The notes: generated by a model from the sequence alone, not told the origin. A DNA stretch of 64,000 nt from Phycisphaerae bacterium (GCA_017999985.1 JAGNKU010000002.1:310001-374000), one strand, 5' to 3'. Shown: positions 42,354 to 52,475, counted from the stretch's first letter. Translations and numbers: made by a program.

Positions 42354-42941
42354 TCAGGCCGGCGGCGCGCGGTTGATGTGTCCGGCGCAGACGGCCAGCA
42401 GATAGCGCGGGCGAGGCACGCGCTGCTCCACGTGCGCCAGGAGGCGATTGCGACAGTCGCCCATGCGATGACGCAAGGCACGCGGCCGGCCGGCGCGCGA
42501 TTCCGGTAAGCGCGTGTCGAGCGGAGCACGCAGCACGGTCGCGACGCTGCCCACGACCAGCGCTGGCATGAAGGATGCGTCGAGGGTCTCGCCGCCGATG
42601 AACAGACGGCGCGCGGCGCCGGCATGCAGCAGCGCGATCACGCACGCCGCCGCCAGCCACGCCCGCCGACCCCGCGGCAGACGCAGCCAGTGCACGTCCA
42701 GCAGCTTGAACAGGAAGAAGAGCTGGGTGGCGGTCAGGAGGACCGCCCGGCCGAGATCGAGCCGCGCGCCTCCGGCGCCGTCGACGCCGAGCGTGGCGCA
42801 CCAGCCCGGCAGGTGCGCCAGGATCATGAGCGCCCAAAACGCGCGCTGCAGCCCGACACGTGCGCGGTGCGCGTCACGGCGACAAGAGTGCGCTGCCCCT
42901 CCCGGCCCGATGGCAGTGAAACCGCTGGCGGCCCGCATCAT
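42354..42941 (-). CDS. Probable integral membrane protein, unknown function
   Basis: 195 residues with four likely membrane segments: AFWALMILAHLPGWCATLGV, AVLLTATQLFFLFKLLDVHW, RAWLAAACVIALLHAGAARR and FMPALVVGSVATVLRAP. No family is recognised. The start codon (42941 or 42938) has no clear ribosome site, and the Arg-rich C-terminal 50 residues look less natural than the rest, so the true end or start could differ. Other frames here give only Arg/Pro-rich products. It lies between clpC and the dockerin protein, all on the minus strand. Confidence 0.5.
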   Translation of the reverse strand: MMRAASGFTAIGPGGAAHSCRRDAHRARVGLQRAFWALMILAHLPGWCATLGVDGAGGARLDLGRAVLLTATQLFFLFKLLDVHWLRLPRGRRAWLAAACVIALLHAGAARRLFIGGETLDASFMPALVVGSVATVLRAPLDTRLPESRAGRPRALRHRMGDCRNRLLAHVEQRVPRPRYLLAVCAGHINRAPPA

Positions 42942-43039
42942 GGCAGTATGTTAACGAATGGCAGGCAGGACGGCAACGCCGTCGCGGCGTGGGCCGCACG
43001 ACTGAATTCAACGTGGCGGGTGACGCTGCATGCGGACGC

Positions 43040-45568
43040 TTACGTCGTCTCGGCACTCGCGACCGGCACGTCGGGCTTGGCCCCGCCCTTCGGCGGCGCG
43101 TCGACGCCCTCGAAAACGAAGTGCCGGCCCTCGGACCCGGTCTCACCGGTGACCGAGACGCGGATGATGCCCTTGCCGGCGTACTTGTTGCGCAGGATGT
43201 CCTCGCTGAGCGGGTCTTCGATCATCGTGGAGATGGTCCGCCGCAGCGGCCGCGCGCCGAATTTCTCGTCGGTGCCCTTCTCGACGAGGTATTCCTTCGC
43301 TTCCGGCGTGAGCTCGAGCGTGAGGCTGCGTTCCTTGAGTCGCTTGGCGACCTTGCCCAGTTCGAGGTCGACGATGTTGAGCATGTCGGCGTGCGTGAGC
43401 TTGTGGAAGACGACGACCTCGTCGATGCGGTTGATAAACTCGGGGCGGAAGTTCCGCTCGAGTTCGTTGACGAGCATGTCCTTCATCTTCTGGTAGTTGA
43501 TGTCCTCGTCGCGCTTCATGAACCCGAACGGATCGGAGCTCATGATGCGGTCGGCGCCGATGTTGCTGGTCATGATCAGAATCACGTTGCGGAAGTCCAC
43601 GTGGCGGCCGAACGAGTCCGTCAGACGGCCTTCCTCCATGATCTGCAGCAGCATGTTGAACACGTCGGGGTGGGCCTTCTCGATCTCGTCGAGCAGCACG
43701 ACCGCGTACGGCCGGCGCCGGATGCGCTCGGTGAGCTGACCGCCCTCCTCGTAGCCGACATAGCCCGGCGGGGCGCCGATCAGCCGGCTGACGTTGTGCT
43801 TCTCCATGTACTCCGACATGTCGATCGTGATCATCGCGTCTTCGTCGCCGAACATGAACTCGGCGAGCGTCTTGGCGAGCAGCGTCTTGCCCACGCCCGA
43901 GGGGCCCAGGAAGATGAACGAGCCCATCGGCCGGTTCGGGTCCTTCAGGCCGCTCCGGCTGCGCCGCACGCTGCGGGCGATCGCGCTGATCGCCTCGTGC
44001 TGGCTGATCACCTTCTTGTGCAGCTCGTTTTCCAGCTCGAGCAGCCGCGCGGCCTCTTCCTTCTCCAGGCGCGTCAGCGGGATGCCGGTCATGCGGCTGA
44101 CCACCTCGCCGATGACGATCTCGTCGACGATGCCCTCGGCCTCCTGCGCGTTGTCCTTCCATTCGCGCTGGATGTTCTCCCGCTTCATGCGCAGCGTTTC
44201 GCACTTGTCGCGCAACTCCGCCGCGCGCTCGTAGTCCGCGTTCTTGACCGCCTCGTCCTTCTCGCCGCTGAGCCGCTCGATCTCACGCTCCAGGTCGGCC
44301 AGGTCCGGCGGCATGGTCATGCTGCGAATGCGCACGCGCGCGCCCGCCTCGTCGATCACGTCGATCGCCTTATCGGGCAGCACGCGCCCCGTGATGTAGC
44401 GGTGCGAAAGCTCGGTCGCCGCCCGGATCGCGTCGTCGGAGATCTGCACGCGGTGGTGCGCCTCGTAGCGGTCGCGCAGGCCGCGGAGGATCTCCAGCGT
44501 GTGCTCCATCGAGGGCTCGTCCACGTGGATCGGCTGGAACCGCCGCGCCAGGGCCGCATCCTTTTCGATGTACTTGCGGAACTCGTCGAACGTCGTCGCG
44601 CCGATGCACTGGATCTCGCCGCGCGAGAGCGCCGGCTTCAGCACGTTCGACGCGTCGATCGCGCCTTCCGCGCCGCCCGCGCCGACCAGCGTGTGCAGCT
44701 CGTCGATGAACAGGATCACGTTGCGCGCCCGGCGGACCTCGTTCATCACCGCCTTGATGCGCTCTTCGAACTGGCCACGGTACTTCGTCCCGGCCACCAT
44801 CATGGCCAGGTCGAGGATCACGATCCGCCGGTCGTGCAGCAGCTCCGGCACCTGCCGGTTGATGATCTTCTGCGCCAAACCCTCGACGATGGCCGTCTTG
44901 CCGACGCCGGCCTCGCCCAGCAGCACGGGGTTGTTCTTCATCCGGCGGCAGAGCACGGTGATGACGCGCTCGATCTCGGCGGCGCGGCCGATGCACGGAT
45001 CCAGCTTGCCTTCGCGGGCCAGCTCGGTCAGGTCGCGGCCGAACGAATCCAGTGCCGGCGTCTTGCTCTTGCCTTTCTTGCCCGGGGCCTCGCCCGGCGG
45101 CGCGATCGCGCTGGCTTCCTCGCCTTCAACGCCCGCGCCGAGCAGATTCAGGACTTCCTCGCGCACGTCGTCCAGCTTCAGCCCGAGGTTCATCAGGACC
45201 TGCGCCGCCACCCCGTCCTGCTCGCGGAGCAGCCCGAGCAGCAGGTGCTCGGTGCCGACGTAGTTGTGGTTCAGGTTGCGGGCTTCCTCGATCGCGTACT
45301 CGATGACGCGCTTGGCCCGCGGCGTGTGCGGCAGCTTGCCCATCGTGACCATCTCGGGCCCGCTCTTGACGAGCTTCTCAACTTCCAGGCGGACCTTGCG
45401 CAAGTCAACCGCGAGGTTCTTCAGCACATTCGCGCCGACGCCCGAGCCCTCCTTCACCAGGCCGAGCAGGACGTGTTCCGTGCCAATGTACTCGTGGTTA
45501 AACCGCTGCGCTTCCTGATTGGCCAGCGCCATCACCTTCCGCGCACGGTCCGTGAAGCGTTCAAACAT
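43040..45568 (-). CDS. clpC: ATP-dependent Clp protease ATP-binding subunit ClpC
   Basis: 842 residues, the normal ClpC length. Two Clp N-terminal repeats (FTDRARKVMALANQEAQRFN and a second copy around 80-140) precede AAA+ domain 1 with Walker A GEAGVGKT (about residue 218). A short UVR-type helical motif (DYERAAELRDKCETL, about 440) replaces the long ClpB middle domain. AAA+ domain 2 has Walker A GPSGVGKT (about residue 555) and Walker B VVLLDEIEKA. The C-terminal D2-small domain shows KFGARPLRRTIS. It would unfold proteins for ClpP, which is not in this window. The gene is isolated, with the next upstream gene 205 bases away. Confidence 0.96.
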   Translation of the reverse strand: MFERFTDRARKVMALANQEAQRFNHEYIGTEHVLLGLVKEGSGVGANVLKNLAVDLRKVRLEVEKLVKSGPEMVTMGKLPHTPRAKRVIEYAIEEARNLNHNYVGTEHLLLGLLREQDGVAAQVLMNLGLKLDDVREEVLNLLGAGVEGEEASAIAPPGEAPGKKGKSKTPALDSFGRDLTELAREGKLDPCIGRAAEIERVITVLCRRMKNNPVLLGEAGVGKTAIVEGLAQKIINRQVPELLHDRRIVILDLAMMVAGTKYRGQFEERIKAVMNEVRRARNVILFIDELHTLVGAGGAEGAIDASNVLKPALSRGEIQCIGATTFDEFRKYIEKDAALARRFQPIHVDEPSMEHTLEILRGLRDRYEAHHRVQISDDAIRAATELSHRYITGRVLPDKAIDVIDEAGARVRIRSMTMPPDLADLEREIERLSGEKDEAVKNADYERAAELRDKCETLRMKRENIQREWKDNAQEAEGIVDEIVIGEVVSRMTGIPLTRLEKEEAARLLELENELHKKVISQHEAISAIARSVRRSRSGLKDPNRPMGSFIFLGPSGVGKTLLAKTLAEFMFGDEDAMITIDMSEYMEKHNVSRLIGAPPGYVGYEEGGQLTERIRRRPYAVVLLDEIEKAHPDVFNMLLQIMEEGRLTDSFGRHVDFRNVILIMTSNIGADRIMSSDPFGFMKRDEDINYQKMKDMLVNELERNFRPEFINRIDEVVVFHKLTHADMLNIVDLELGKVAKRLKERSLTLELTPEAKEYLVEKGTDEKFGARPLRRTISTMIEDPLSEDILRNKYAGKGIIRVSVTGETGSEGRHFVFEGVDAPPKGGAKPDVPVASAETT

Positions 45569-45773
45569 GCGTCCAAGTCCTCAGGCGGCAGTCTGATCAC
45601 GTGCCGGATCGCACGCCCTCCGACCCGGCCGGGCTGTCCAGTATGTATGCCGCTCGATTTTAGGCGGCGCCGGTAGCGGCAGCAAGCACGATCGCACCGC
45701 CTGTGCTGTTATCGACCGCCCGCTGCGCGCGGCTCAATTGTATTGGATAGGGCGGGCGCACACGGTCTCGCCC

Positions 45774-46322
45774 TCATTGCGCCCGCAGCTTTTGCTCGTG
45801 GTCAGCGATCTGCCGGCGGTAAATCCCGTACCGATCCAGCCGCCGCACCTCCCGCCAGGCCAGCCGTGCGCGGCCGTCGTTGCCCGCCGCCGTCCAGGCC
45901 TGCGCCAGCCGATAAGCGATAAGCAGATCGTCGCCAAAACCGGACGCCAGTTCCTGCAGGACTTCCACCGCGCGCTCCGGCGCCCCGCCCGCCAGCAGTT
46001 CCTCCGCCGCCCGCAGTCCGCGCCGCCGGCGCTCCGCCTCCGCCTCGGCCCGTCGCCGCCGCAGTGTGCCGGCCAGGCGCACCTGCGCGCCCACGTACGC
46101 CCCGCCGGCCACGCCGATCGCCAGCGCCCGCAGGGTCTCCGAGTAGTCGTCCGGAAACAGCAGCACCGCCGCCAGGGCAAAGTTTGCGCATGCGGCGAAC
46201 GCCACCCCGACGAGCAGCCCGGACACGGTCGATCCGAGCAGGATCAGCCCGGCGCCCGGCAAGAGCAGGTTTGCCAGCGGCGCCCAGCGCACCGTTCCCT
46301 CGGTGAGGGCGGGACGACTCAT
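45774..46322 (-). CDS. Membrane protein with TPR-like C-terminal helices
   Basis: 182 residues from ATG 46322, which overlaps the glycosyltransferase stop as ATGA. Two or three hydrophobic segments (PLANLLLPGAGLILLGSTVS, GLLVGVAFAACANFALAAVL, LRALAIGVAGGAYVGAQ) are followed by a charged helical region whose AEELLAGGAPERAVEVLQEL and LLIAYRLAQAWTAAGNDGRA resemble tetratricopeptide units. The upstream part of the frame (to 46718) is a shadow of the glycosyltransferase gene. Function unknown; coupled to a sugar-transferase, so an envelope role is plausible. Confidence 0.7.
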   Translation of the reverse strand: MSRPALTEGTVRWAPLANLLLPGAGLILLGSTVSGLLVGVAFAACANFALAAVLLFPDDYSETLRALAIGVAGGAYVGAQVRLAGTLRRRRAEAEAERRRRGLRAAEELLAGGAPERAVEVLQELASGFGDDLLIAYRLAQAWTAAGNDGRARLAWREVRRLDRYGIYRRQIADHEQKLRAQ

Positions 46323-47449
46323 GACGCCCCTCCGGTTGCCGCCGAGACCGCCGCGGATCGCCCACACGCGGTCGCATAGAGTTCCCCCAGCCGCTCGATC
46401 ATGGCGGCGATCGAGTGCTCGGCACGCACGTACTGGGCCGCCGCGGTGCGCAGCTCCAGGGCCTTCTGCGGCTGCTCGATGGCGCGGGTCAACAGGTACG
46501 CCAACTCGGCCGCGGACCCCGGCGTAAACTGCCACGCGGTGCGTTCCTCGATGAACCAGTCGGCCGGCTGATTCCGCGTCGCGATGACGAGCTTGCCCAG
46601 GCCCATCGCCAGCAACGGCACGATGGTCAGCTCCGGCTCGGCCGCCGGCAGCAGGCACGCATCCACCTCCGGCAACACCTTTTCCCAGAGCCGCGGCTCG
46701 TCCACCAGCGCGACGCACTCCCGCACGCGCCGCTCACGGATGCGACGCCAGATTGCACCCAGGCCCGGCCCGTCACTGACGAGGCCCACCTGCAAGTCGA
46801 CGCGGTTGCGGCGTAGCTGTGCGACGGCGTCGATGACGAGCTCCAGGCCGTGCTCCTCCGCGAAACGACCCACGCACAGCGCGGTGAAGAGGCGCTCCCC
46901 GGAATCGGCGGGCGAGGTGTGCGGCGGAATCGCCACGGCCGGGGGAACCACCCGGCAGCGGGCGGCCGCGTGTGGAAAGCGTGGCAGCAACGGAGCCGCC
47001 AACGCTGACGACGCGAACACAACGTGCTCGCTTGCGCGTCGACAGGTCCGCAGGGCCTGCTCGCCGTGCGCGGTCCCAAACACGTGCGCCACGCAGGGCA
47101 CGTCGGCCTGCCGGGCCCAACGCAGCAGCCACCCCAGCCCGGCCTGGCCCCACACGTGCACCACATTCGGCGGCGCGAGCCGCGCTGTGAGCAAGCCGTC
47201 CAGGCGCCAGGCACGCCAGCCGCCGACGTGCGGGACCAGATGACACTCCACCGGCGTGTCGGCAAGTCGAACCCCCAGCTCGGCATCGTCCGTGACCAGG
47301 GTCGTTTTCAGGCCGCGGGCAGACAGCGCCTGCATCACCTGCGCCAGCATGGGGCCGAGACGCAGGGCCGCGTCGCGCCCCACGACGTGAAGCACGTGGA
47401 TCGCGAGATCCGCTGGTGGACCGGCGCGGGCCGCGTCATTGTCAGTCAT
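46319..47449 (-). CDS. GT-B fold glycosyltransferase (family 4-like)
   Basis: 376 residues from ATG 47449. Two Rossmann-like halves: an N-terminal half starting IHVLHVVGRDAALRLGP and containing NVVHVWGQAGLGWLLRW, and a C-terminal half with LFTALCVGRFAEEHGLELVI, a DGPGLGAIWRRI stretch and EPELTIVPLLAMGLGKLVIA, the E-x7-E-like donor-binding region of GT4 enzymes (here PELTIVPLLAMG). The donor and acceptor are not known. It overlaps the next gene by 4 bases. An in-frame extension to 47728 crosses the NSS small-subunit gene and is not used. Confidence 0.8.
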   Translation of the reverse strand: MTDNDAARAGPPADLAIHVLHVVGRDAALRLGPMLAQVMQALSARGLKTTLVTDDAELGVRLADTPVECHLVPHVGGWRAWRLDGLLTARLAPPNVVHVWGQAGLGWLLRWARQADVPCVAHVFGTAHGEQALRTCRRASEHVVFASSALAAPLLPRFPHAAARCRVVPPAVAIPPHTSPADSGERLFTALCVGRFAEEHGLELVIDAVAQLRRNRVDLQVGLVSDGPGLGAIWRRIRERRVRECVALVDEPRLWEKVLPEVDACLLPAAEPELTIVPLLAMGLGKLVIATRNQPADWFIEERTAWQFTPGSAAELAYLLTRAIEQPQKALELRTAAAQYVRAEHSIAAMIERLGELYATACGRSAAVSAATGGAS

Positions 47450-47508
47450 GACGGTGCAGCATAGCACGACCGGGCAGCCGCGAACACGCGCATTCGGCGC
47501 GCCGAACG

Positions 47509-47661
47509 TCAACGGTCGGGAGCGTCCGCACCGACATCGGGCGGCGTGTCTTCGCGGTCCGCGGCCGCCGGTGTGGAGAGCACGCGGTGGAAGCAGAACA
47601 CGACCAGCAAAAGGACAAAGCCCAGCGAGCACACCATGAACAGCCAACCAGCCGCGGTCAT
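47509..47661 (-). CDS. Small NSS transporter subunit (MetS-like), 50 residues
   Basis: The ATG at 47661 overlaps the stop of the NSS transporter gene as ATGA. The product is one membrane helix (GWLFMVCSLGFVLLLVVFCF) followed by a short polar tail. MetP/MetS of Corynebacterium and many bacterial NSS genes have exactly such a tiny single-helix subunit encoded immediately downstream. It is too short for usual gene-calling thresholds. The frame upstream of 47661 is a shadow of the transporter. Confidence 0.75.
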   Translation of the reverse strand: MTAAGWLFMVCSLGFVLLLVVFCFHRVLSTPAAADREDTPPDVGADAPDR

Positions 47662-49268
47662 CGCGGGGCCTCCTCGTCCGTCGCCGCAGGGAACTCGCCG
47701 CTGCCCACCGGCCAGCGCCGACTGGCAATGTGCACGAGAATCAGGAGGAACACCAGGATCGTCAGCATGAAGCAGACTGCCAGCAGGGGCACGCCGCCGC
47801 CGCGCAGCGTCTGGACATAATCCGGAGCATTCTGCCAGCACCAGGTCACCAACACGATGATCAGAATCGCCGGCGTGACAAAGCGCATGAAGACGGTGAA
47901 AAACCAGCGCGGCGGGCGCAGACGCGCGCCCTCCAGGGCCACTGCGTAGCCGCGCCGCGCCCCCAGCACCCAGCCGAACACGACGATCTCGATCATGCCC
48001 AGGATCAGAATGCCCACCTGGGCCATCCAGAAATCCATCGTGTCGAGCGCCACCAGGCCCTTGCTGAAGTAGATGACGAAGAAGCTGCCCGTTGCCGTGA
48101 TGAGGCCCAGTAGAGTCACCGAGGCCCGCCGCTCGATGTGCAGCGCCTCTTCGAGGAACGCGATCATCGGCTGCAACAGCGACACCGAGCTGGTGACCGC
48201 GGCCAGGAACAGCATGAAGAACCAGAGGAAGCCAAAGAACTGCCCGGCGGGCATGTACTCGAACACGACCGGCAGCGTGTTGAAGCCGATGCCGAACGTC
48301 CCGCCGACGGCCCCCGCCGCCCCAAGGAACACGAACGCCGCCGGGATCGTGATCAAGCCGCCCAGGCACACTTCAAAGAACTCGTTGGTCGCGGAAGCCG
48401 TCAGGCCGGCCAGCAGAACATCATCCTTGGGCTTCAGGTAGCTGGCGTAGTTCATGATGACGCCGAAGCCGACGGACAGGGTGAAGAAGATCTGCCCGGC
48501 CGCGGCCAGCCAGACTTTCGGGTCGGCCAGCGCGAAGGTCGCCACGTCGCCGGTGCCCGTCGGTTTGGGGTTCCACATGAAGCCCAGGCCGTTCAGCACG
48601 TTCAGGTCCGGGTGTGCCGGGTTCGGCGTACCCAGGGTCAGCACGCGCACCAGCACGACGAGCGCGCACAGGATCATGATCGGCATGGCGATGTTGCAGA
48701 AGCGTTCGATGCCCCTGGTGATGCCGTGGTAGATCAGGAAGAAATTGGCCGCGAACGTGGCGATGCAGAACCACACGCTGGGGTGCAGCCCACCTGCGAG
48801 CATGAGGCCGTCCTGGTCCGCGCCGACGAGCCGGGTGAAGAACTCCTGGCTCCGCAGGGAGAACTCGGTGTCCACGTCGCCCAAATCAACCCAGCCGAAC
48901 AGGTAGTACCACGCGTAAGCCAGGCACCAGGATTCCAGCACGACGTAGTACATGTACACGATGGTCGGCATCATCAACCCGAGCACACCGACGTAGTGCC
49001 ACTCCCGCCGGCCACCGAGCAGGCCCAGAATCGCCGGGCAGGAGTGATAGCCGAGGCGCCCCCCGAGCTTGCCCATGGTCCACTCGGCCCAGCAGATCGG
49101 GATGCCCAGGAAGATGAGTGCGCAGAAATACGGGATCATGAACGTGCCGCCGCCGTTCGCGACCGCCTGCCCGGGAAAACGCAGGAAGTTGCCGATGCCG
49201 ACGGCGCAGCCCGCGACGGCCAGGATCACGCCCAGCCGTGTGCCCCATTGTTCGTTTGCCTGGGCCAT
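47658..49268 (-). CDS. Sodium-dependent amino-acid transporter, NSS (SNF) family
   Basis: 536 residues from ATG 49268 (AGGAG upstream; 49301 is an alternative). Eleven or twelve membrane segments. TM1 has the family's sodium/substrate motif AVAGCAVGIGNFLRFP, followed by GGGTFMIPYFCALIFLGIP. TM6 contains QIFFTLSVGFGVIMNYASYL, the unwound substrate site. It belongs to the LeuT/MetP/SNF family of sodium symporters of neutral amino acids; substrate unknown. The MetS-like gene follows by 4-base overlap and supports the MetPS type. Confidence 0.9.
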   Translation of the reverse strand: MAQANEQWGTRLGVILAVAGCAVGIGNFLRFPGQAVANGGGTFMIPYFCALIFLGIPICWAEWTMGKLGGRLGYHSCPAILGLLGGRREWHYVGVLGLMMPTIVYMYYVVLESWCLAYAWYYLFGWVDLGDVDTEFSLRSQEFFTRLVGADQDGLMLAGGLHPSVWFCIATFAANFFLIYHGITRGIERFCNIAMPIMILCALVVLVRVLTLGTPNPAHPDLNVLNGLGFMWNPKPTGTGDVATFALADPKVWLAAAGQIFFTLSVGFGVIMNYASYLKPKDDVLLAGLTASATNEFFEVCLGGLITIPAAFVFLGAAGAVGGTFGIGFNTLPVVFEYMPAGQFFGFLWFFMLFLAAVTSSVSLLQPMIAFLEEALHIERRASVTLLGLITATGSFFVIYFSKGLVALDTMDFWMAQVGILILGMIEIVVFGWVLGARRGYAVALEGARLRPPRWFFTVFMRFVTPAILIIVLVTWCWQNAPDYVQTLRGGGVPLLAVCFMLTILVFLLILVHIASRRWPVGSGEFPAATDEEAPR

Positions 49269-49377
49269 ACGCCGCTCGCTCCTCTCCAGGTATGCTGACA
49301 TGTTGCGGAGAGAACGTGGACCGCACCAGAGCGCCGCGCGGGATTCTACTGGCCCCGCCGCGGGTCCTCAATCCAGC

Positions 49378-50091
<714 letters not shown>

Positions 50092-50104
50092 GCGCGACCT
50101 CGCG

Positions 50105-50252
50105 ACAACGTGACAAGGTGACAAGGTAATAAAGTAACGATGTGGGCCGCCGCGACCAACACCCACGCTGTTGGAGACGGTGTGCCTGGCCAACCGCTTC
50201 GGAATCGCTCGTCGGCACGCATTATCCCCTTATCCCCTTGTTGCCCGTGCAA
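50105..50252. repeat. 8-nt-period inverted repeat element, copy between livF and livG
   Basis: Left arm 50105-50143 reads as octamers AAGGTGAC, AAGGTAAT, AAAGTAAC, then GATGTGGGC. Right arm about 50219-50250 reads as roughly complementary octamers ATTATCCC, CTTATCCC, CTTGTTGC. The arms are separated by about 75 bases. The left arm and its GTGGGC border match the copy at 51088-51269. Confidence 0.55.
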
Positions 50253-51053
50253 TCACGTGCTCTCCAGTTCACCCGGTCGCCTGCTCTCCTGTTCGCTTCC
50301 AAGGTACGCCTCGATGACCTTGGGGTCCCGCTGGATTTCCGCGGGCGTGCCGGTGGCGATCGTGACGCCATAGTCCAGAACGGTGATCCGCTCGCAGATG
50401 TCCATCACCACGCCCATGTCGTGCTCGATCAGCAGGATCGTGACGCCGAACTGCTGCCGCACCAGGCGAATCAGCTCGCGCAGCGCCTGCTTTTCCTGCG
50501 GGTTCATCCCCGCCGCCGGTTCGTCCAGCAGCAGCACTTGCGGCTCGGTCGCCAAGGCCCGGGCCATCTCCAGCCGGCGCTGGTCGCCGTAGGGCAGGTT
50601 GCGGGCCAACTCATCCTGCCGGTTGGCGAGGCCGAACGCCGCCAGCAGCGTGTCGCACCGTTGCAGGATGCCGCGCTCCGCACCGACGTGCCCGGCCGTC
50701 CGCAGCACGGTCGTCAGCAGTCCGTGCCGGGCGCGCAACTGGCAGCCGATCCGCACGTTGTCACGCACCGTCAGGTCGCGAAACAGGCGGCTGGCCTGAA
50801 ACGTCCGGGCCAGTCCCGCGGCCGCAATCTGGAAGGGCCGCAATCCGATGAGCGATCGTCCCCGCAGGCGCACCGTCCCGCTGCCCGGCCGGTAGACGCC
50901 GGTGAGCAGATTGAAGACGGTGGTCTTGCCCGCGCCATTCGGCCCGATGAGACCCTGGAGATCGCCGCGCTGCAGGGACAGGCTGAAATGCTGTACGGCC
51001 TTCAGGCCGCCGAAGGCGATCGAGAGGTCGGCGATTTCCAGGAGCCCAGGCAT
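50253..51053 (-). CDS. livG: Branched-chain amino-acid type ABC transporter ATP-binding protein LivG
   Basis: 266 residues, normal length. Walker A is GPNGAGKTT, the signature region is NLPYGDQRRLEMARAL, Walker B is QVLLLDEPAAGMNP and the H-loop is TILLIEHDMGVVMD, all typical of LivG. GLARTFQASRLFRDLTV is a further family hallmark. It pairs with LivF. The flanks on both sides contain the same 8-nt-period repeat element rather than a tight operon junction. Confidence 0.93.
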   Translation of the reverse strand: MPGLLEIADLSIAFGGLKAVQHFSLSLQRGDLQGLIGPNGAGKTTVFNLLTGVYRPGSGTVRLRGRSLIGLRPFQIAAAGLARTFQASRLFRDLTVRDNVRIGCQLRARHGLLTTVLRTAGHVGAERGILQRCDTLLAAFGLANRQDELARNLPYGDQRRLEMARALATEPQVLLLDEPAAGMNPQEKQALRELIRLVRQQFGVTILLIEHDMGVVMDICERITVLDYGVTIATGTPAEIQRDPKVIEAYLGSEQESRRPGELEST

Positions 51054-51087
51054 GGTCAGCAGTCACACTCCGCCGCGCGGCCGGTCG

Positions 51088-51269
51088 GCCGGGTAACAAG
51101 GTGACCACGTGACAAGGTAACCATGTGGGCTCTCGCGGCGGAATTGAACCACAGCGCAGGGCCGAACGTGCGCAAAGAACTTGGCAGGCAGCGGCGGCAC
51201 CCTTTGTTACCTTGTCACCTTTTCACCTTGGTACGTCGCGATGCTGTCACCTTATCACTTCATCACCGG
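51088..51269. repeat. 8-nt-period inverted repeat element, copy between livG and livM
   Basis: Left arm 51090-51130: GGTAACAA, GGTGACCA, CGTGACAA, GGTAACCA, TGTGGGC. Right arm 51203-51269: TTGTTACC, TTGTCACC, TTTTCACC, TTGGTACG, then more TATCAC/ATCACC units. The reverse complement of the left arm matches the right arm over about 25-30 bases with few mismatches, so the transcript could fold into a long stem with a 70-base loop. Confidence 0.6.
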
Positions 51270-52454
51270 CGGGCGGCGGCGGCGGAGATCCCAGATCTCG
51301 TGTAGCCCCAGCAGGCCTTGCGGGCGGAGGATCATCATCAGGATCAGCGCCAACGAGTAGATGATCATGCGCAGATCGGGCAGCGCGTATCGTGCCGGCA
51401 GGAACTGGTTTACGTGGTCCGTCACCGTCCGCAGCAACTCGGGCAGCAGCGTGAGCAGCACCGCCGCGAGCGTCGAACCGGAGATCGAGCCCATGCCGCC
51501 GAGCACGACCATGATGATCAGGTCGAACGACTTCTGGAAGCCAAGCTCGCCCGCGTTGATGGAGCCGATCGAGTGGCCGTAGAGCGCCCCCGCCAGGCCC
51601 GCGAAGAACGCCGCCAGCACGAAGGCCCGCACCTTGTAGCGCGTCGTGTGAATGCCCATGGCCTCGGCGGCGATCTCGTCCTCGCGGATCGACAGGAACG
51701 CGCGGCCATAACTCGAATACTTGATGCGACAGGTGACGATCAGCGTCAGCGCCACGAACGCGTACACCCAGAACAGTGTCGTGTAGAACGGCAGGCTGAT
51801 GAAGCCGAGCGCGCCGCCCAGGCTCACGCTCAGCCGCCACGCCGCCGTCGCCTGAATCTCGTCCGCCCCGAAGAGCTGCGGCTGCGAGGCCTGCAACAGC
51901 ACCCGCACGATCTCGCCAAAACCGAGCGTTACGATCGCCAGGTAGTCGCCGCGCAGACGCAATGATGGCAGCCCCACTACGTAGCCCGCCACCGCCGCCA
52001 CCAGCCCCCCCACCAGGCACGCCACCAGGAACAGCACATCGCCGCCGCCCAGCAGGCCCCCACCCCATTCCCCCTGGCTGACGGTCCAGCTCAGCACGCC
52101 GCCGCGAAACGCCGCACTGCCGAAGAGCCGGAACGAACCGTAATAGGTCACCGCCGCGGCGGCGTATCCGCCCAGGGCCATGAAGCCGGCGTGGCCGATG
52201 GAGAACTGGCCGGTGAACCCGTTCACCAGCGTGAGCGACACGGCGAGGATGACGTTGATGCCGATGTCCAGGAGCACCTTGGTCGCAAAGGGACCGCTCG
52301 CCGGCTGCACCCAGAAATGCAGCGCCAGCGCGAGCGCGACGCCAACGAGCAGCGGCCCGGCGCTGCGCGGCACGGCCAGCGCCGCCGCGCCGCGTGACAC
52401 GATTTTGGGCTGCGTCTGAATCACAGGCTCATGGGGCCTCCGCCAGTCGTCCAC
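51255..52454 (-). CDS. livM: Branched-chain amino-acid type ABC transporter permease LivM
   Basis: 399 residues with a GTG start at 52454 (a GTG at 52424 is possible). Membrane segments cover most of the length. The family block is NVILAVSLTLVNGFTGQFSI followed by GHAGFMALGGYAAA; the cytoplasmic coupling loop FLSIREDEIAAEAMGIHTT and the GGMGSISGSTLAA end are diagnostic. Partner of LivH. The N-terminus is long and hydrophilic for the family. It starts 21 bases after the livH stop. Confidence 0.9.
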   Translation of the reverse strand: MDDWRRPHEPVIQTQPKIVSRGAAALAVPRSAGPLLVGVALALALHFWVQPASGPFATKVLLDIGINVILAVSLTLVNGFTGQFSIGHAGFMALGGYAAAAVTYYGSFRLFGSAAFRGGVLSWTVSQGEWGGGLLGGGDVLFLVACLVGGLVAAVAGYVVGLPSLRLRGDYLAIVTLGFGEIVRVLLQASQPQLFGADEIQATAAWRLSVSLGGALGFISLPFYTTLFWVYAFVALTLIVTCRIKYSSYGRAFLSIREDEIAAEAMGIHTTRYKVRAFVLAAFFAGLAGALYGHSIGSINAGELGFQKSFDLIIMVVLGGMGSISGSTLAAVLLTLLPELLRTVTDHVNQFLPARYALPDLRMIIYSLALILMMILRPQGLLGLHEIWDLRRRRPPVMK

Positions 52455-52475
52455 GTCCGTTCGGTTTCCGGCGAC

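Noticed and set aside
42989-45676. An 895-residue open frame on the plus strand
   Set aside because: Opposite clpC, which is unmistakable on the minus strand; the product has no domain and odd composition.
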